Assembly (NCBI GenBank): GCA_945834545.1
Contig: CAMAHO010000150.1
Coordinates: forward strand, 1 to 5,244
Length of the DNA stretch: 5,244 nt
From: an uncultured Lachnospiraceae bacterium
Lineage (GTDB): Bacteria > Bacillota > Clostridia > Lachnospirales > Lachnospiraceae
Direction of reading: 5' to 3'
Below, in pieces: positions 4,359 through 5,244 of this stretch. The position numbers were made by a program, and so were the translations under genes. Under the pieces are notes generated by a model. It made no database searches. It saw only the letters and a list, made by a program, of their open reading frames with translations, and was not told the origin of the DNA. The number at the start of each line of letters is the position of its first letter. Position 1 is the stretch's first letter.

Positions 4359-5244
4359 ATGAAGAGAAGCTTTGATGATTTGATTTCTAAGGTAAAAGAG
4401 TGCGGCATGAAGAAGGTGGCTGTTTCCGTTGCCCAGGACTCTGAGGTGCTTTTGGCAGTAAGAGCGGCAAAGGATCGTGGCATTGCTGAGGCAGTTTTGG
4501 TGGGCGATGAAGCAAAGATTAAGAGCATTGCCGCTGAGAGCAATGTAAAGATTGATGATTTTGAGATTATCAACGAGGCAGACCCCATTGCAGCTTCTCT
4601 GGTAGCTGTAAAGCTTGCACACGATGGCAAGGTGGATATGTATATGAAGGGTCTAATTGATACCAAGAGCTTCTTAAAGAGTGTTCTTGACAAGGAGGTT
4701 GGCCTTCGTACCGGTAGCCCTCTTTCCCACGTTTGCGTATTTGAGGTACCCGGAATCGAGCAGCTGATGTTCTTGACAGACGTTGCTTTTATGACCTATC
4801 CTACCTTGGAAGACAAGGTAAGCATTATCAAGAATACCATTCCGGTATGTAATGCCTGTGGTATCGATATGCCCAAGGTAGCACCTCTGGCTGCTGTGGA
4901 GGTTGTCAATCCTAAGATGCCTGCAACGGTTGAGGCAGCAGAGCTGACTCGTATGTGCAATGAGGGTGAGATTACCGGCTGTATCGTAGATGGTCCGTTA
5001 TCCTTAGATCTTGCTATTGACCCGGAGGCTGCAAAGCACAAGGGAGCTACAGACAGAAAGATTCAGGGCGACGCAGATGTTCTCTTGTTCCCGGATATTC
5101 ATGCCGGCAACCTTGTTTATAAGGCAATCGTACATATGACAGACTGCAAGAATGGTTGTATTCTGACCGGTACCAAGGTTCCGGTTATCCTGACCAGCCG
5201 TTCCGATACCTTTGAGACCAAGGTAAATTCCATTGCTTTGGCAG
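4359..5244 (+). CDS. ptb: Phosphate butyryltransferase (phosphotransacetylase family), 3' end cut off by the window edge
   Basis: The open frame gives 295 residues without a stop to the right edge. It belongs to the phosphate acetyl/butyryltransferase family, which exchanges CoA and phosphate on short acyl groups. The Ptb form converts butyryl-CoA to butyryl phosphate, which butyrate kinase then uses to make ATP and butyrate. Family features seen are KVAVSVAQDSEVL (19-31), YMKGLIDTKSFL (95-106), DGPLSLDLA (211-219), FPDIHAGNLVYK (244-255), and VPVILTSRSDTFETKVNSIALA near the end (274-295). The N-terminal form MKRSFDDLISKVKE and total length near 300 favour Ptb over the longer Pta. Clostridial Ptb is about 301 residues, so only a few are missing. 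AGGAAAGGA (4342-4350) lies eight bases before the ATG. Position after a terminator indicates a new transcription unit; butyrate kinase (buk) would be expected next. A branched-chain or acetyl substrate preference cannot be excluded. Confidence 0.93.
   Translation, partial: MKRSFDDLISKVKECGMKKVAVSVAQDSEVLLAVRAAKDRGIAEAVLVGDEAKIKSIAAESNVKIDDFEIINEADPIAASLVAVKLAHDGKVDMYMKGLIDTKSFLKSVLDKEVGLRTGSPLSHVCVFEVPGIEQLMFLTDVAFMTYPTLEDKVSIIKNTIPVCNACGIDMPKVAPLAAVEVVNPKMPATVEAAELTRMCNEGEITGCIVDGPLSLDLAIDPEAAKHKGATDRKIQGDADVLLFPDIHAGNLVYKAIVHMTDCKNGCILTGTKVPVILTSRSDTFETKVNSIALA

Noticed and set aside
4235..5041. Three antisense frames (4235-4693, 4314-4622, 4796-5041)
   Set aside because: They lie mainly over the ptb gene, whose + strand protein is clearly conserved, and are shadows of its codon bias.

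Overview
The window looks like chromosomal DNA of a low-to-mid GC Firmicute of class Clostridia, most likely a butyrate-forming member of the Lachnospiraceae. This rests on a phosphate butyryltransferase-type gene at the right edge, short purine-rich Shine-Dalgarno sites before every gene, and Clostridia-style deoC, HAD and LMW-phosphatase proteins. Every gene reads left to right on the + strand. I saw no mobile element, rRNA, tRNA or CRISPR array.

Left part (1-3274): the 3' portion of a low-molecular-weight protein tyrosine phosphatase gene runs in from outside the window. A 117-base A-rich gap made of four 18-bp tandem repeats follows. Next come three tightly packed genes for related membrane proteins (571-1320, 1332-2120, 2108-2578). 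The first two have an N-terminal CxxC...CxxC zinc ribbon, one membrane segment and a predicted extracytoplasmic domain. The third lacks the zinc ribbon, has two membrane segments and keeps only the first half of the extracytoplasmic domain. A beta-phosphoglucomutase-like HAD hydrolase follows after 45 bases. I see no terminator between these genes, so they may form one transcription unit. The three-gene membrane cassette is the least explained and most interesting content.

Middle (3275-3487): a non-coding spacer holds about six degenerate 24-30 base repeat units, two of which fold into homologous bulged hairpins. The last unit supplies the -35 box of a good candidate promoter for deoC, and a perfect 13-base palindrome covers its -10 box.

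Right part (3488-5244): deoC encodes deoxyribose-phosphate aldolase, which cleaves 2-deoxyribose-5-phosphate to acetaldehyde and glyceraldehyde-3-phosphate. A clear rho-independent terminator at 4217-4250 ends this unit. The last gene, phosphate butyryltransferase (ptb), starts at 4359 and is cut by the right edge a few codons before its expected end. A butyrate kinase gene would be expected just downstream, outside the window.

Functions of the two enzymes at the right are secure. Substrates of the two phosphatases cannot be told from sequence, and the three membrane proteins have no function I can name.
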